This document shows positions 49,960-58,958 of a DNA stretch of 64,000 nucleotides, in pieces. Source of the stretch: Pseudonocardia kunmingensis (GTDB taxonomy: Bacteria; Actinomycetota; Actinomycetes; Mycobacteriales; Pseudonocardiaceae); NCBI RefSeq assembly GCF_006716445.1, contig NZ_VFPA01000007.1, positions 62,001 through 126,000 of the forward strand, written 5' to 3'. The notes beneath the pieces were generated by a model, which searched no databases, had not been told where the DNA came from, and worked only from the letters and a program-made list of their open reading frames with translations. How positions within the stretch are numbered: the stretch's first letter is position 1; every line of letters starts with the position of its first letter. The translations under genes and the position numbers were made by a program.

Positions 49960-52143
49960 TCACTCGCCCACGGGATCGCCACCGCCGGTGACCCGGACGA
50001 GGACGTCGACCGCGGTCGCTCCCTCGCCCGGCAGCCCGACGACCAGCGGGTTGACCTCGAACTCCGCCAGCCGGGGGCCGGCCGCCGCGGCCGCGTGGCC
50101 GACCCGGACCACGGCGTCCACCACCGCGCGCACGTCCCGGGCCGGCGCCCCGCGGAAACCCGCCAGCAGCGGCCAGGCGCGCAGTCGGCGCAGCATCGCC
50201 CAGGCCTCCTCCGGCGACACGGGCGCGAGGCCGGAGGCGACGTCGGCGTAGAGCTCGGTGGTGATCCCGCCGAACCCGACGGTGACGACCGGCGGGAACC
50301 CGTCGCGGCCGCCGGTTGCCGCGACCACCAGCTCCGTCCCGGCCGGGACCATCGCCTGCACCAGTACGCCGTCGACGCGGTCGACGTGGTGGGCGCGCGC
50401 AGCGGCGAGGAGCTCGTCGAAGGCCTCCGCGGCGCCGGTCGCGTCGACGTCCAGCCGCACGCCCCCGACGTCCGACTTGTGCGCCAGCGCGCCGGAGTTC
50501 AGCTTCAGCGCCGCCGTGCTGCCCAGCCCGGCCACGGCGTCGACGGCCTCCTGCGGGGTGCGCACCACCACCGAGGCGGGCCGCGCGATGCCCATCGCGT
50601 CGAGCAGCCCGGGACCGTCGGGCGTGCCGATCAGGCCCCGGATCCGGCCCGGGTCCGGCGCCGGTACCCGGGGAAGCGTGACCCCCGGCGCGGCGGGCGG
50701 CCGCGGCGGGGCGACGAGCCCCGCGGCGCGGGCCAGGTCGCCGACGGCCGAGAAGACGGGGATGCCGGCGGCCCGGAAGACGGCCCGCCCCTCCGCCGTC
50801 TGGTCCTGCCCGGCGAGCCAGGCCACCATCAGCGGTTTCGCCAGCCTGGCCGAGGTGGCCACCAGGTCCTCGGCGAGAGCGGCGCCCGCCGGGCCGACCA
50901 CCATGGTCAGCACCACCGCGACGGTGTCGACGCCCGGGTCGTCGGCCACGATCCGGCACACGTCGCCGAAGGCGTCGGCGCCGCGGGTGAACAGCTGCGC
51001 GGTGACGTCCACGGGGTTGGCGAGCGCGCCGAACGCCGGGATGAGCGGCCGGAGCCGGTCCTGCGTGCCGGTTCGCAGCTCGGGCAGGTCGAGGTCGGCG
51101 TCGCTGCAGCGGTCCGCGGCGAGGCTGCCGGCACCACCCGACGTCGTCACCACCGCCACCCGGCGCCCCTCGGGGCGCGGCATCGCGGAGAGCATGGCCG
51201 CGACGGCGAGCAGCTCGTCCACGTCGTCGACCAGCACCACGCCGTAGCGGGCCGAGGCCAGGACGAACGCGGTGTCGTCGCCGAGCATCGATCCCGTGTG
51301 GGACACCGCGGCGCGCCGCCCCGCGCTGGAGCGGCCGGACCGCAGCACCACCAGGTGCTTGCCCGCGTCCCGCGCCTGGCGGGCGAGCCGCAGGTAGCTG
51401 CCGCCGTCCCCGACGGACTCGACGTAGAGCAGGAGCACCCGCACGTCGGGGTCGTCCAGCAGCGCGGACGCGACCTCGACGAGGCCGAGGTCGGCCTGGT
51501 TGCCGGTGCTGGCCCACGCGGTGAGGCCGAGGCCCATCTCCGCGGACAGGTCGAGGATCGAGCCGCCGACCGCGCCGCTCTGCCCGACGTACGCGACGCC
51601 CCCCGCAGGGAGCAGCTGCCGGTCGGCGGCCGCGGTGAAAGTGGCGACCATCCCGGTCGGGGCGTGCAGCAGGCCCTGGCAGTTGGGGCCGAGCACGCGC
51701 ACGCCCGCCTCCCGGCCGGCCGCGGCCAGCTCCTCCTGCAGCCGGGCGCCCGCGGGACCGGTCTCGGCGAAGCCGGAGGCGAAGACGACGACACCCGCGG
51801 CACCGACCGCGCCCGCCTCCCGCACCACGCCGGCGGCGGCGGCCGCGGGGACGAGCGCGAGGACGAGGTCGACCGGGCCCGGCACCTCGGCGAGCGAGGG
51901 GTGGCAGGGCAGCCCCTCCAGCTCGCGGTGGCCGGGGTTGACGGGGTGGATCCCCCCGGCGAACCCGTGTTCGCGCAGGTAGCGCAAGGGGCGCGCCATC
52001 GGGTTGCCCGGGCGGCCCGACACCCCGACCAGCGCCACCCCGCGCGGCCGCAGCATCCGCTCGAGCGCCGTGCGCCCCGCGCCGTCGACGACGCGGAGCG
52101 CGGGTCGGGTGAGGGCTTCGGTGCCCGGTGAGGGATGGCTCAC
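49960..52143 (-). CDS. ADP-forming acyl-CoA synthetase (ACD/acetyltransferase-like)
   Basis: A 727-residue single-chain ACD. The CoA-binding domain reads VALVGVSGRPGNP near 37-49. The phosphohistidine motif VSHTGS places His282. The C-terminal ATP-grasp half includes ALKLNSGALAHKSDVGGVRL and PVVTVGFGGITTELYADV. It makes or uses an acyl-CoA with ADP/ATP exchange. It is the first gene of the 12-gene operon; GTG 52143 is divergent from the TetR gene with an operator-like palindrome between. The acid used is unknown. Confidence 0.88.
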   Translation of the reverse strand: MSHPSPGTEALTRPALRVVDGAGRTALERMLRPRGVALVGVSGRPGNPMARPLRYLREHGFAGGIHPVNPGHRELEGLPCHPSLAEVPGPVDLVLALVPAAAAAGVVREAGAVGAAGVVVFASGFAETGPAGARLQEELAAAGREAGVRVLGPNCQGLLHAPTGMVATFTAAADRQLLPAGGVAYVGQSGAVGGSILDLSAEMGLGLTAWASTGNQADLGLVEVASALLDDPDVRVLLLYVESVGDGGSYLRLARQARDAGKHLVVLRSGRSSAGRRAAVSHTGSMLGDDTAFVLASARYGVVLVDDVDELLAVAAMLSAMPRPEGRRVAVVTTSGGAGSLAADRCSDADLDLPELRTGTQDRLRPLIPAFGALANPVDVTAQLFTRGADAFGDVCRIVADDPGVDTVAVVLTMVVGPAGAALAEDLVATSARLAKPLMVAWLAGQDQTAEGRAVFRAAGIPVFSAVGDLARAAGLVAPPRPPAAPGVTLPRVPAPDPGRIRGLIGTPDGPGLLDAMGIARPASVVVRTPQEAVDAVAGLGSTAALKLNSGALAHKSDVGGVRLDVDATGAAEAFDELLAAARAHHVDRVDGVLVQAMVPAGTELVVAATGGRDGFPPVVTVGFGGITTELYADVASGLAPVSPEEAWAMLRRLRAWPLLAGFRGAPARDVRAVVDAVVRVGHAAAAAGPRLAEFEVNPLVVGLPGEGATAVDVLVRVTGGGDPVGE

Positions 52144-52157
52144 CCGTCCGAGCTAAG

Positions 52158-52179
52158 TTGACACCGATGTCGAAGTCAA
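52158..52179. promoter_or_regulatory. TetR operator-like palindrome
   Basis: TTGAC-N12-GTCAA, with inner CGA/TCG also symmetric, lies 15 bases before the synthetase start and about 90 before the TetR start. A second small palindrome TCGACGTCGA is at 52187-52196, and CGATGTCGAA occurs twice. The layout suggests binding of the TetR product to control both directions. Confidence 0.55.
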
Positions 52180-52268
52180 TACTTGCTCGACGTCGATGTC
52201 GAATCGGTAGGCTCCGGCGCTCCGAGCGCGGGAACCCCGCGCACGAGACCGATGAGGGACGGGGATCG

Positions 52269-52958
52269 ATGAGCGCGACTGCGACCGGCGAGGGCGGCAC
52301 GGGGAGCCTCCGCCGCGCCTCCGTGGGGTCCCTCCCGAACTCCGAGCGCGGCCGCCGCACCCGCCGCCAGCTCCTGGTGGCGGCCCGCGAGGTCTTCGAG
52401 CGCGACGGCTTCCTGGACGCGCGGGTCACCGACATCTCGGCCGCCGCCGGGGCGTCGCACGGCAGCTTCTACACCTACTTCGAGTCCAAGACCGACATCT
52501 TCCGCACGCTCTGCGCCCAGGAGATGGACGCGCTCTACGTCGGCACCGGGGGCAGCGACCCCGACGGCGACGAGCCCGACCCGGTCGCCCGCATCGAGCG
52601 GTCGAACCGCCGCTTCGTGGACATCTACAAGCGCAACGCCGCCCTGCTGGGGCTCTTCGAGCAGGTCACGGCCTACGACGAGGAGGTGCGCAAGCTGCGG
52701 ATGACGGTCCGGGACCGCGCCGTCTCCCGCGTCCAGCGCAGCATCGTCCAGCTCCAGGAGGCCGGCCTGGCCGACCGCGACCTCGACCCCTTCCACAGCG
52801 CGAGCGCACTGGTGACCATGGTCAACAGCACCGTGCACTTCTGGCTCGTGCTCGGTGAGCAGTTCGACGAGGAGACGCTCGTGCGCACCCTGACCCAGCT
52901 CTGGGCACGCGCGCTGGGCCTCGACCCCGCCCGGGCAGGCCGGCCTACCGCACCCTGA
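52269..52958 (+). CDS. TetR-family transcriptional regulator
   Basis: A 229-residue TetR protein. Its DNA-binding domain reads RRQLLVAAREVFERDGFLDA, VTDISAAAGASHGSFYTYFE and SKTDIFRTL; the rest is an unrelated ligand-binding helical domain. It is divergent from the 12-gene catabolic operon and most likely represses it until an acyl-CoA or related ligand is present (inference from position). Its 3' end overlaps the convergent DUF5666-like gene by 14 bases. Confidence 0.88.
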   Translation: MSATATGEGGTGSLRRASVGSLPNSERGRRTRRQLLVAAREVFERDGFLDARVTDISAAAGASHGSFYTYFESKTDIFRTLCAQEMDALYVGTGGSDPDGDEPDPVARIERSNRRFVDIYKRNAALLGLFEQVTAYDEEVRKLRMTVRDRAVSRVQRSIVQLQEAGLADRDLDPFHSASALVTMVNSTVHFWLVLGEQFDEETLVRTLTQLWARALGLDPARAGRPTAP

Positions 52959-53418
52959 CCTCCGTGGCGGTGATGCTGCCGTCGGGGTTCCGGCTCCCGA
53001 GCACCGCCACCGGCGTGCCCACGGCCAGGCCGTGCAGGCCCTTCGTCGTGACGGCGGCGCTGTCGGGCACCGTCACGGTGACGGGCGCGCCCGCGTCGTC
53101 GGCGAGCGTGAGAGACGTGCCCTCGACCGCGCGGACGGTCCCGGTTGCGGCGGGCGCGGCCGCCCCGGCGGACGGCCCGGCCGGACCGCCGCGTCGCACG
53201 CCGCCGCCAGGCACCCCCTGCCCGCCGGTCACCACGGCGGGCGCGTCCGGGGCGAGGGCCCGCTGGGTGAGCGCGCCACCCGCGAACCCGAGCACGACCA
53301 GCAGCGCCGCCACCAACAGCAGGGTGAGCCCGCTGGTCCGCCGTCGACGGCCCCACCCCGGGTCGAACAGGTCGTCGGCGAGGTCATCGGCGAGATCGTC
53401 GTCGTGCGCGTTCTCCAT
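52945..53418 (-). CDS. Membrane-anchored DUF5666-like protein
   Basis: The 157-residue protein has an acidic cytoplasmic start, one helix LTLLLVAALLVVLGFAGGAL, a Gly/Pro/Ala linker, and a beta-rich extracellular module, GTVRAVEGTSLTLADDAGAP, then VGTPVAVLGSRNPDGSITAT, resembling DUF5666. It ends a MacAB-like export operon 12 bases after the permease stop. It may assist the exporter in the envelope (inference). Confidence 0.72.
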   Translation of the reverse strand: MENAHDDDLADDLADDLFDPGWGRRRRTSGLTLLLVAALLVVLGFAGGALTQRALAPDAPAVVTGGQGVPGGGVRRGGPAGPSAGAAAPAATGTVRAVEGTSLTLADDAGAPVTVTVPDSAAVTTKGLHGLAVGTPVAVLGSRNPDGSITATEVRVR

Positions 53419-53430
53419 CAGCGGCTCCGG

Positions 53431-54750
53431 TCACTCGTAGCGCAGGGCGTGGATCGGGCGCAGCTTCGCCGCCTTGTTCGCCGGGTAGAAGCCGAAGAAC
53501 AGGCCGATCGCGACGGACACCAGGAAGGCGAGCAGCACCGAGAACGGGGCCACGACGAGCTGGAACCCGCCGAACGACAGCGAGCCCACCCCGACCCCGA
53601 CACCGACGCCGAGCACACCGCCCGCCATCGAGAGGATCGTCGCCTCGAGCAGGAACTGGCCGACGATGTCGGAGCGCTGGGCGCCGACCGCCTTGCGGAT
53701 GCCGATCTCCCGGGTCCGCTCGGTGACCGTGACGAGCATGATGTTCATGACGCCGATCCCGCCGACCAGCAGCGAGATGCCCGCCACCGCGCCCAGCAGC
53801 AGGGTGAAGGTCTCGGTCACCGCCGACACCGCCTCCAGCAGGGACGTCGGGCTGGAGACCGAGAAGTCCTCGCTGCCGGTGCCCGTGCCGTGGCGGGCGT
53901 TCAGGATCGCCGTGACCTCCGCCGTCGCCGCGGGGACGGCCTCGGCCGACACGGCCTTCACCGAGATGCTGCTCAGCGCGCCGTAACCGGTGAGGGTGTC
54001 CTGCACCGCGGTCATCGGGGCGATGATGCGGTCGTCCTGGTCCTGCGGGCCGCTGCTGCCCTTGGCGGTGAGCACGCCCGCCACCTGGAACGTCACGCCG
54101 TTCAGCTGCACCGGCTGCCCGAGGAGCGCCAGACCGTCGCCGCCGACCAGCGCCGTGGCGACCGTGACGCCGACCAGTGCCACCCGGTTGCGCGCGACGT
54201 AGTCGGTGTCGGTGAGGGACGCACCGGCCTGCACGGTGTCGTCGGTGTTGGTGAGGTAGCTCGGGGTCGTCCCGGTCAGCGTGGCGACCTCGTGCGAGGC
54301 ACCCGCGTAGGTCGCCGTCACCGACTGCGCGGTGACGACCGGGGCCACCGACGCCACGGACGGGGCGAGCTCGGGGTCCACGAGCGCCTCCGCGTCGTCG
54401 AGCGTCAGCTCCGCCTCGCGGACGTCGGTACCGCCGTCGGCCTCCGGGGCCCCGCCCGCGGCGCCCGGCGGGCCGGCGATGCGGGCCCCGCCGCCCATGA
54501 GCACCCCGCCGCCCCCGACGCGGACGCCGCCGCGGCCCGGGCCCTGCCCGGACTCCGGGCTGATCGTCAGCGTGTTGCTGCCCAGCGCGCTGATGGACGC
54601 CGTGGTGGCCGCGCCCGCCCCGGTACCGGCGGCGACGAGGATGATGACCGCGGCGACACCGATGACGATCCCGGACATCGTCAGCGCCGACCGCATCTTG
54701 TTCGCCAGCACCCCCGCCACGGCGAACTGGAGGCTCTGCCGCACGTTCAC
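53431..54750 (-). CDS. MacB-type ABC permease (FtsX domain)
   Basis: A 439-residue permease: an N-terminal helix ALTMSGIVIGVAAVIILVAA, a large extracellular MacB_PCD domain with an unusual Gly-rich insertion (about 70-110), and a C-terminal FtsX domain with three helices starting TFTLLLGAVAGISLLVGGIG and VTERTREIGIRKAVGAQ. The start is GTG 54750, overlapping the ATPase gene by four bases. Likely exports a small molecule or peptide. Confidence 0.9.
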   Translation of the reverse strand: MNVRQSLQFAVAGVLANKMRSALTMSGIVIGVAAVIILVAAGTGAGAATTASISALGSNTLTISPESGQGPGRGGVRVGGGGVLMGGGARIAGPPGAAGGAPEADGGTDVREAELTLDDAEALVDPELAPSVASVAPVVTAQSVTATYAGASHEVATLTGTTPSYLTNTDDTVQAGASLTDTDYVARNRVALVGVTVATALVGGDGLALLGQPVQLNGVTFQVAGVLTAKGSSGPQDQDDRIIAPMTAVQDTLTGYGALSSISVKAVSAEAVPAATAEVTAILNARHGTGTGSEDFSVSSPTSLLEAVSAVTETFTLLLGAVAGISLLVGGIGVMNIMLVTVTERTREIGIRKAVGAQRSDIVGQFLLEATILSMAGGVLGVGVGVGVGSLSFGGFQLVVAPFSVLLAFLVSVAIGLFFGFYPANKAAKLRPIHALRYE

Positions 54751-55481
54751 CGCCGCACCACCCCGCCGGCCCGCATCGGTGGTGGTCCCGCGACCGCGCT
54801 CACGCGCTCGTCGGAGACGATCCGGCCGTCCCGCATGTGCAGCACGCGCTTCGCGTGCCGGGCGACCTGCTCCTCGTGGGTGATCACCACGAGCGTCCGG
54901 CCCGCCGCGTTCAGCTCGTCGAACAGGGCCAGCACCTCCGCGGTGCTGTGGCTGTCCAGCGCCCCGGTCGGTTCGTCGGCCAGCAGCAGGACGGGGTCGG
55001 TCGCGATCGCGCGGGCGACGGCCACGCGCTGCTGCTGCCCGCCGGACAGCTCCGAGGGCCGGTGGTGCACCCGCTCGGCCAGCCCGACCTGCGCCAGCGC
55101 GTGCAGCGCGCGCCGTCGCCGCTCCGCGCCGGGGACGCGCGCGTAGGCCATCGGCAGCTCCACGTTGCGCACCGCGCTCGTGCGCGGGATGAGGTTGAAC
55201 GACTGGAAGACGAACCCGATCTTCCGGTTGCGGATCAGCGCCTGCTGCCGCTCGTCGAGCCTGCGGGTGTCCACGCCGTCCAGGGCGTAGCGACCGCGGG
55301 TCGGGGTGTCGAGGCAGCCGATGATGTTCATCAACGTCGACTTGCCCGAACCGGACGCGCCCATCACCGCCACGTGGTCGCCGCGCTCGACGACGAGGTC
55401 GACGCCGTCGACCGCCCGCACGACGGTGTCCTCGCTGCCGTAGGTCTTCGTGACCGCGCGCAGCTCGATGACCGGGCGCAT
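54747..55481 (-). CDS. MacB/LolD-type ABC ATPase
   Basis: A 244-residue ATPase with Walker A VMGASGSGKSTLMN, Q-loop FVFQSFNLIPRTSAVRNVEL, signature ELSGGQQQRVAVARAI, Walker B LLLADEPTGALDS and VVITHEEQVARHAKRVLH. ATG 55481 overlaps the adaptor stop in TGATG. It powers the exporter formed with the FtsX permease. Confidence 0.93.
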   Translation of the reverse strand: MRPVIELRAVTKTYGSEDTVVRAVDGVDLVVERGDHVAVMGASGSGKSTLMNIIGCLDTPTRGRYALDGVDTRRLDERQQALIRNRKIGFVFQSFNLIPRTSAVRNVELPMAYARVPGAERRRRALHALAQVGLAERVHHRPSELSGGQQQRVAVARAIATDPVLLLADEPTGALDSHSTAEVLALFDELNAAGRTLVVITHEEQVARHAKRVLHMRDGRIVSDERVSAVAGPPPMRAGGVVRR

Positions 55482-57283
55482 CAGCGGCCACCCGCCCCGG
55501 GGAAGCCCGCCCCCGACCCGCCGGTCGTGACGCCCGGCGACGGCAGCACCAGCACGTCGCCCTCGGCCACCCCGCCGGTGATCTCCGTCTCCGCGGGCCC
55601 CGCCACCCCGATCGTCACGGGCACGACGGCGTCGGTCCCGCCGCGGCGGACGGTGACGGTGTGCCGGTCGCCCGTCGTGGTGATCGCCTGCGTCGGGACC
55701 TTCAGCACGTCCTGCGCCGTGCCGGTGGTGACCGACAGGTTCGCGGTGGACCCGACGCCGACCCCGTCCGGGGCCGCGTCCAGCGAGATCGTGACGGGGT
55801 AGAGCACGACGTCGTTCGACACGGTGCTCTGCGGCGTGATGCGGGTGACCGACCCCGTCGCCGTCGCGTCGGTCCCGGGGAACGTGATCGCGGCGCGCTG
55901 GCCCAGCTCGAGCTCCGCCGCATCCGCCTCCGGGATGTCGGCGGTCACCGCGAGCTCGCTGAGGTTGGCGATGACGACGAACCCGTCGCCCGCGGAGGCC
56001 GCCGCCTCCGACCCGGCCGAGTCCCCGTTCTCGCCGTCCCCACCGGACGAGGCATCGCCGCTGCCCGCGTTCGGCCCCTCGGTGAACGCCCCCACCTCGC
56101 CGTTGACGGCCAGCACCACCCCGGCCTGCGGCGCCGTCAGCACCGTCTGCTCCACCCCGCGGCGCGCGGTGTCCACCTCCACCTGCGCGCCGTCCACCGT
56201 GGCCTGGACCTGCGCGATCTCCTCCGGCGTCCGCGGGTGTCGGTTCGCCTCGGCGGCGAGCCGGGCAGCCGTGAGCTCACCCTCGGCCCTGGTCACCGCC
56301 TGCGCGTTGGTCTCGACCGTCGTCTCCCCCGCCAGGAGCGTCTCCGCCCGCGCCTGCTCGGCCTCCGTCACGGCCTGCGCGGCCTCGTCGAGCGTCGCCT
56401 CCCGGGTCTGCTTCGCCACGGTGACCGCCTGCCGGTCGGCCTGCAGCACCGAGTCGCGCGTGTTCTCCGCGTTCTCGGTGGCGAGCTTCGCGGAGGCGCA
56501 GCTGGAGGAGCCGCTGTCGGAGTCGCCCTCCGCACCGGCGCTGTCGGAGTCGGGGCTGTCGGAGTCGGCATTCCCGCACGCCGCCCGCTCGCTCGCCGCG
56601 GCCTGCTCGACGAGGGTCTCCTGGGCGGCTGTGTCGGTCTCCAGCTTCTCCTCCGCGTTCTCGACCGCGGTGGCGGTCGACTCCTCCTCGTTCGCCAGGC
56701 GGGCCTTCGCGTTCTCGATCGCGGTCGCGGTCGCCACCCGGTCGAGCTCGCGCTGCTTCTCCGCCGCTGTGACGGCGGCACGCGCGTCCGCGACGGCCTG
56801 CTCGGCCTGGGTGATCGCGAGCTGGTCCTGCTGCGCCTGCACGTCGGTCGGCCCGGCCTGCGCCTGCGCGAGTTCGGCCCGGGCCCCGGCGAGCTTCGCC
56901 TCGGCGGTGCGCAGCTCCGCCTGCGCGGTGGCGTCGTCGATCGTGGCCAGGGGCTGCCCGAGGGTGACCGCGTCGCCGGGGGCGACGTCCACGGAGGTGA
57001 CCGTGCCGCTCGACGGGAAGCTCACCGGCGTGCTCAGCGAGGACTCGGCGTTGCCGCTGCCCGTGACGAGCGCCGTGACGTCGCCGCGCGTCACGGTGGC
57101 GGTGCGGGCCACCGGCACCGGCGTGCCCGGATCGCCGATCACCAGGACCGTCGCCACGATCGCCGCGACCAGCAGCAGGAGCAGCCCGAGGTTCAGCCGG
57201 CGCGTGCGCGCCGGCATGGCGGTGAACCTCGTGCGCACCCGTGCCCACGCCGCCGCCAGGTGCCGGTTGCCCGCTGTCGCCAT
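55481..57283 (-). CDS. HlyD/MacA-type membrane fusion protein with acidic loop
   Basis: A 600-residue adaptor. A single N-terminal helix (LNLGLLLLLVAAIVATVLVI) precedes a biotinyl-lipoyl part, a long Ala/Glu/Gln-rich coiled hairpin (about 120-345), and beta-barrel domains near the C-terminus (ADIPEADAAELELGQRAAIT, ATGSVTRITPQ). The hairpin tip holds two cysteines about 30 residues apart bracketing a Ser/Asp-rich loop, and a second Gly/Ser/Asp insert follows GEVGAFTEG. ATG 57283 has AAGGA upstream. First gene of the export operon. Confidence 0.88.
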   Translation of the reverse strand: MATAGNRHLAAAWARVRTRFTAMPARTRRLNLGLLLLLVAAIVATVLVIGDPGTPVPVARTATVTRGDVTALVTGSGNAESSLSTPVSFPSSGTVTSVDVAPGDAVTLGQPLATIDDATAQAELRTAEAKLAGARAELAQAQAGPTDVQAQQDQLAITQAEQAVADARAAVTAAEKQRELDRVATATAIENAKARLANEEESTATAVENAEEKLETDTAAQETLVEQAAASERAACGNADSDSPDSDSAGAEGDSDSGSSSCASAKLATENAENTRDSVLQADRQAVTVAKQTREATLDEAAQAVTEAEQARAETLLAGETTVETNAQAVTRAEGELTAARLAAEANRHPRTPEEIAQVQATVDGAQVEVDTARRGVEQTVLTAPQAGVVLAVNGEVGAFTEGPNAGSGDASSGGDGENGDSAGSEAAASAGDGFVVIANLSELAVTADIPEADAAELELGQRAAITFPGTDATATGSVTRITPQSTVSNDVVLYPVTISLDAAPDGVGVGSTANLSVTTGTAQDVLKVPTQAITTTGDRHTVTVRRGGTDAVVPVTIGVAGPAETEITGGVAEGDVLVLPSPGVTTGGSGAGFPGAGGR

Positions 57284-57386
57284 GGTGTCCTTCCCCGTCC
57301 CCCGCGCACACCCACCGAAATGCGGCCACATTCATGGGAATGCACTTGGAGAGACCTGTGAGATTGCTATGAATTGCGTTCTGCCA

Positions 57387-57409
57387 CTATCGTGGAATGC
57401 GGACGATAG
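57387..57409. promoter_or_regulatory. Inverted repeat upstream of export operon
   Basis: CTATCGT (57387-57393) and ACGATAG (57403-57409) form a perfect 7-bp inverted pair in an AT-richer stretch (about 57325-57425), 104 bases upstream of the adaptor start. No sigma-70 promoter is evident. This 260-base gap has no gene. It may be a regulator site for the operon. Confidence 0.35.
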
Positions 57410-57543
57410 CGGTTCGGGAAACGGCTTATCGCAAGGGGTGGTTCGCTTCTCGGGAAAGCGGAACGTCGGGAACGGCGCCATCCCCCTGCGGGTTCGCCCT
57501 GCACGGCGACGCCCCTCGCGCGTCGCGGGCACGACCCGCGGGG

Positions 57544-58149
57544 TCACCGACGAGGCGGGGCCGTTCTCGCCGTCCACCGCTCGAGGACGTCGGCCCGGCC
57601 GGGACGGTCGAGGAGGCGGTAGGCGCGCAGCCACACCGCCGGGTCGCCCAGGGGAAGGCCCCGCCAGTGGCCCGTCACCCGGGCCGGGAACTGCTCGACC
57701 CCGTCGGGGCCCCGCAGCGCGAACCGCACCAGGAGGTCGACGTCGTGGTCACCGCCGTCGATGACGTAGCGCCACGCGGTCGCGTACACCCCGGACCGAT
57801 CCGTCGCGTCGCGGTAGGCGAGCCCGGCCTCGTCCAGAGCCGCCCGAACCGCGTCGTCCGGCGCGTCGACAGCGACGTCCCAGTCGTTCGCGCGATCGGT
57901 GAGCCCGAGCGCGACCAGCAGCCCCGAGCCGCCGAGCGCGGGGACCATGCCGTGCCGCTGCAACACCTCGACCACCCGGGTGACCGTGGCGAGTGGCGGG
58001 GTGACCGGTGCCGGCCGGACCGCGGTCACGGCGAAGATGCACGCCGGAACCCGTCCGGGAAGGCGCGCGTGCACCGCCCGGACCCACGGTTCGACCGGAT
58101 CGGTGACGAGGAGGTCGTACGCCGCGTAGAAGGGCCTGGTGGTGCTCAC
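57544..58149 (-). CDS. Nucleotidyltransferase-fold protein
   Basis: About 201 residues. The segment LGGSGLLVALGLTDRANDWD followed by VAVD is a GS...DxD pattern of the nucleotidyltransferase fold, and GDHDVDLLVRFAL supplies a later Asp. Such proteins are often annotated as aminoglycoside nucleotidyltransferase-like, but no substrate can be named. The start GTG 58149 was chosen; a TTG at 58206 would extend it. No ribosome site stands out. Confidence 0.62.
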   Translation of the reverse strand: MSTTRPFYAAYDLLVTDPVEPWVRAVHARLPGRVPACIFAVTAVRPAPVTPPLATVTRVVEVLQRHGMVPALGGSGLLVALGLTDRANDWDVAVDAPDDAVRAALDEAGLAYRDATDRSGVYATAWRYVIDGGDHDVDLLVRFALRGPDGVEQFPARVTGHWRGLPLGDPAVWLRAYRLLDRPGRADVLERWTARTAPPRR

Positions 58150-58245
58150 GTGCGCGGAACCCGCCGTCACCCCTGCGAGCCTCGCGCGCCGGTGGTCGAA
58201 CGGCAACCGGCGCTCGCCGAGCGGGACGGGCTCCCTGACGGGAGG

Positions 58246-58908
58246 TCAGACGCTGCGCAGCACCGAGACGATGACGCCCAGCACGACGGCCTCGTCGCCG
58301 TCGATGACGTCGTAGGCGGGGTTGCGCGGCTCGAGCAGCACGTGGCCGTTGCGCCGGCGGTACACCTTCACCGTGGCCTCTCCGTCGATCATCGCGGCGA
58401 CGATCTGGCCGGAGTGCGCCTCGGACTGCTGGCGCACCACCACGGTGTCGCCGTCGCAGATCGCGGCGTCGATCATCGAGTCGCCCCGCACCCGCAGGGC
58501 GAAGACGGTGCCGCGCCCGGCGAGCTCGCGGGGCAGCGTCAGGACGTCGTCGACGTGCTCCTCGGCCAGGATCGGCGTGCCCGCCGCGATGTCACCGACG
58601 ACCGGCACGGACACCGCATCCTCGCTCGCCCCCTGCGCCTGCGGCTCCTGCAGGAAGACCCGCACGTCGATGGGCCGCGACATCGCCGTACCGCGCCGCA
58701 GGAACCCCTTCTCCTCCAGGCTCGCCAGGTGCTTCGACACCGACGACGGCGACCGCAGCCCGACGGCGTCACCGATCTCCCGCGTGCTCGGCGCGTACCC
58801 GCACCGGACCACCCAGTCCCGGATCGCGACCAGGATCCGCTGCTGGCGCGGCGGCAGCGTCGAGGTGTCCAGGTGGCCGAACGCATCCAGGTCATCGAAG
58901 ACGGGCAC
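58246..58908 (-). CDS. lexA: LexA repressor
   Basis: A 220-residue LexA. The winged helix occupies residues 18-75 (PPRQQRILVAIRDWV, STREIGDAVGLRSPSSVSKH). The self-cleavage site is Ala109-Gly110 in DIAAGTP; catalytic Ser144 is in RGDSMID and Lys181 in ATVKVYR. It represses DNA damage genes until RecA triggers cleavage. The start is GTG 58908. I see no GAAC-type SOS box in the 110 bases upstream, and the genes around are not repair genes, so it could be a secondary LexA copy. Confidence 0.92.
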   Translation of the reverse strand: MPVFDDLDAFGHLDTSTLPPRQQRILVAIRDWVVRCGYAPSTREIGDAVGLRSPSSVSKHLASLEEKGFLRRGTAMSRPIDVRVFLQEPQAQGASEDAVSVPVVGDIAAGTPILAEEHVDDVLTLPRELAGRGTVFALRVRGDSMIDAAICDGDTVVVRQQSEAHSGQIVAAMIDGEATVKVYRRRNGHVLLEPRNPAYDVIDGDEAVVLGVIVSVLRSV

Positions 58909-58958
58909 CCGCGGATGCTAGAGCCCGCCACCGACACCCCGATCCGGTACACCGGCAA

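Noticed and set aside
46853..50251. A very long plus-strand open frame opposite the ABC importer genes
   Set aside because: It is Arg/Gly/His/Asp-rich with no domain, and mirrors the third-codon GC bias of the well-supported minus-strand genes. Such antisense frames are normal in this GC-rich DNA.
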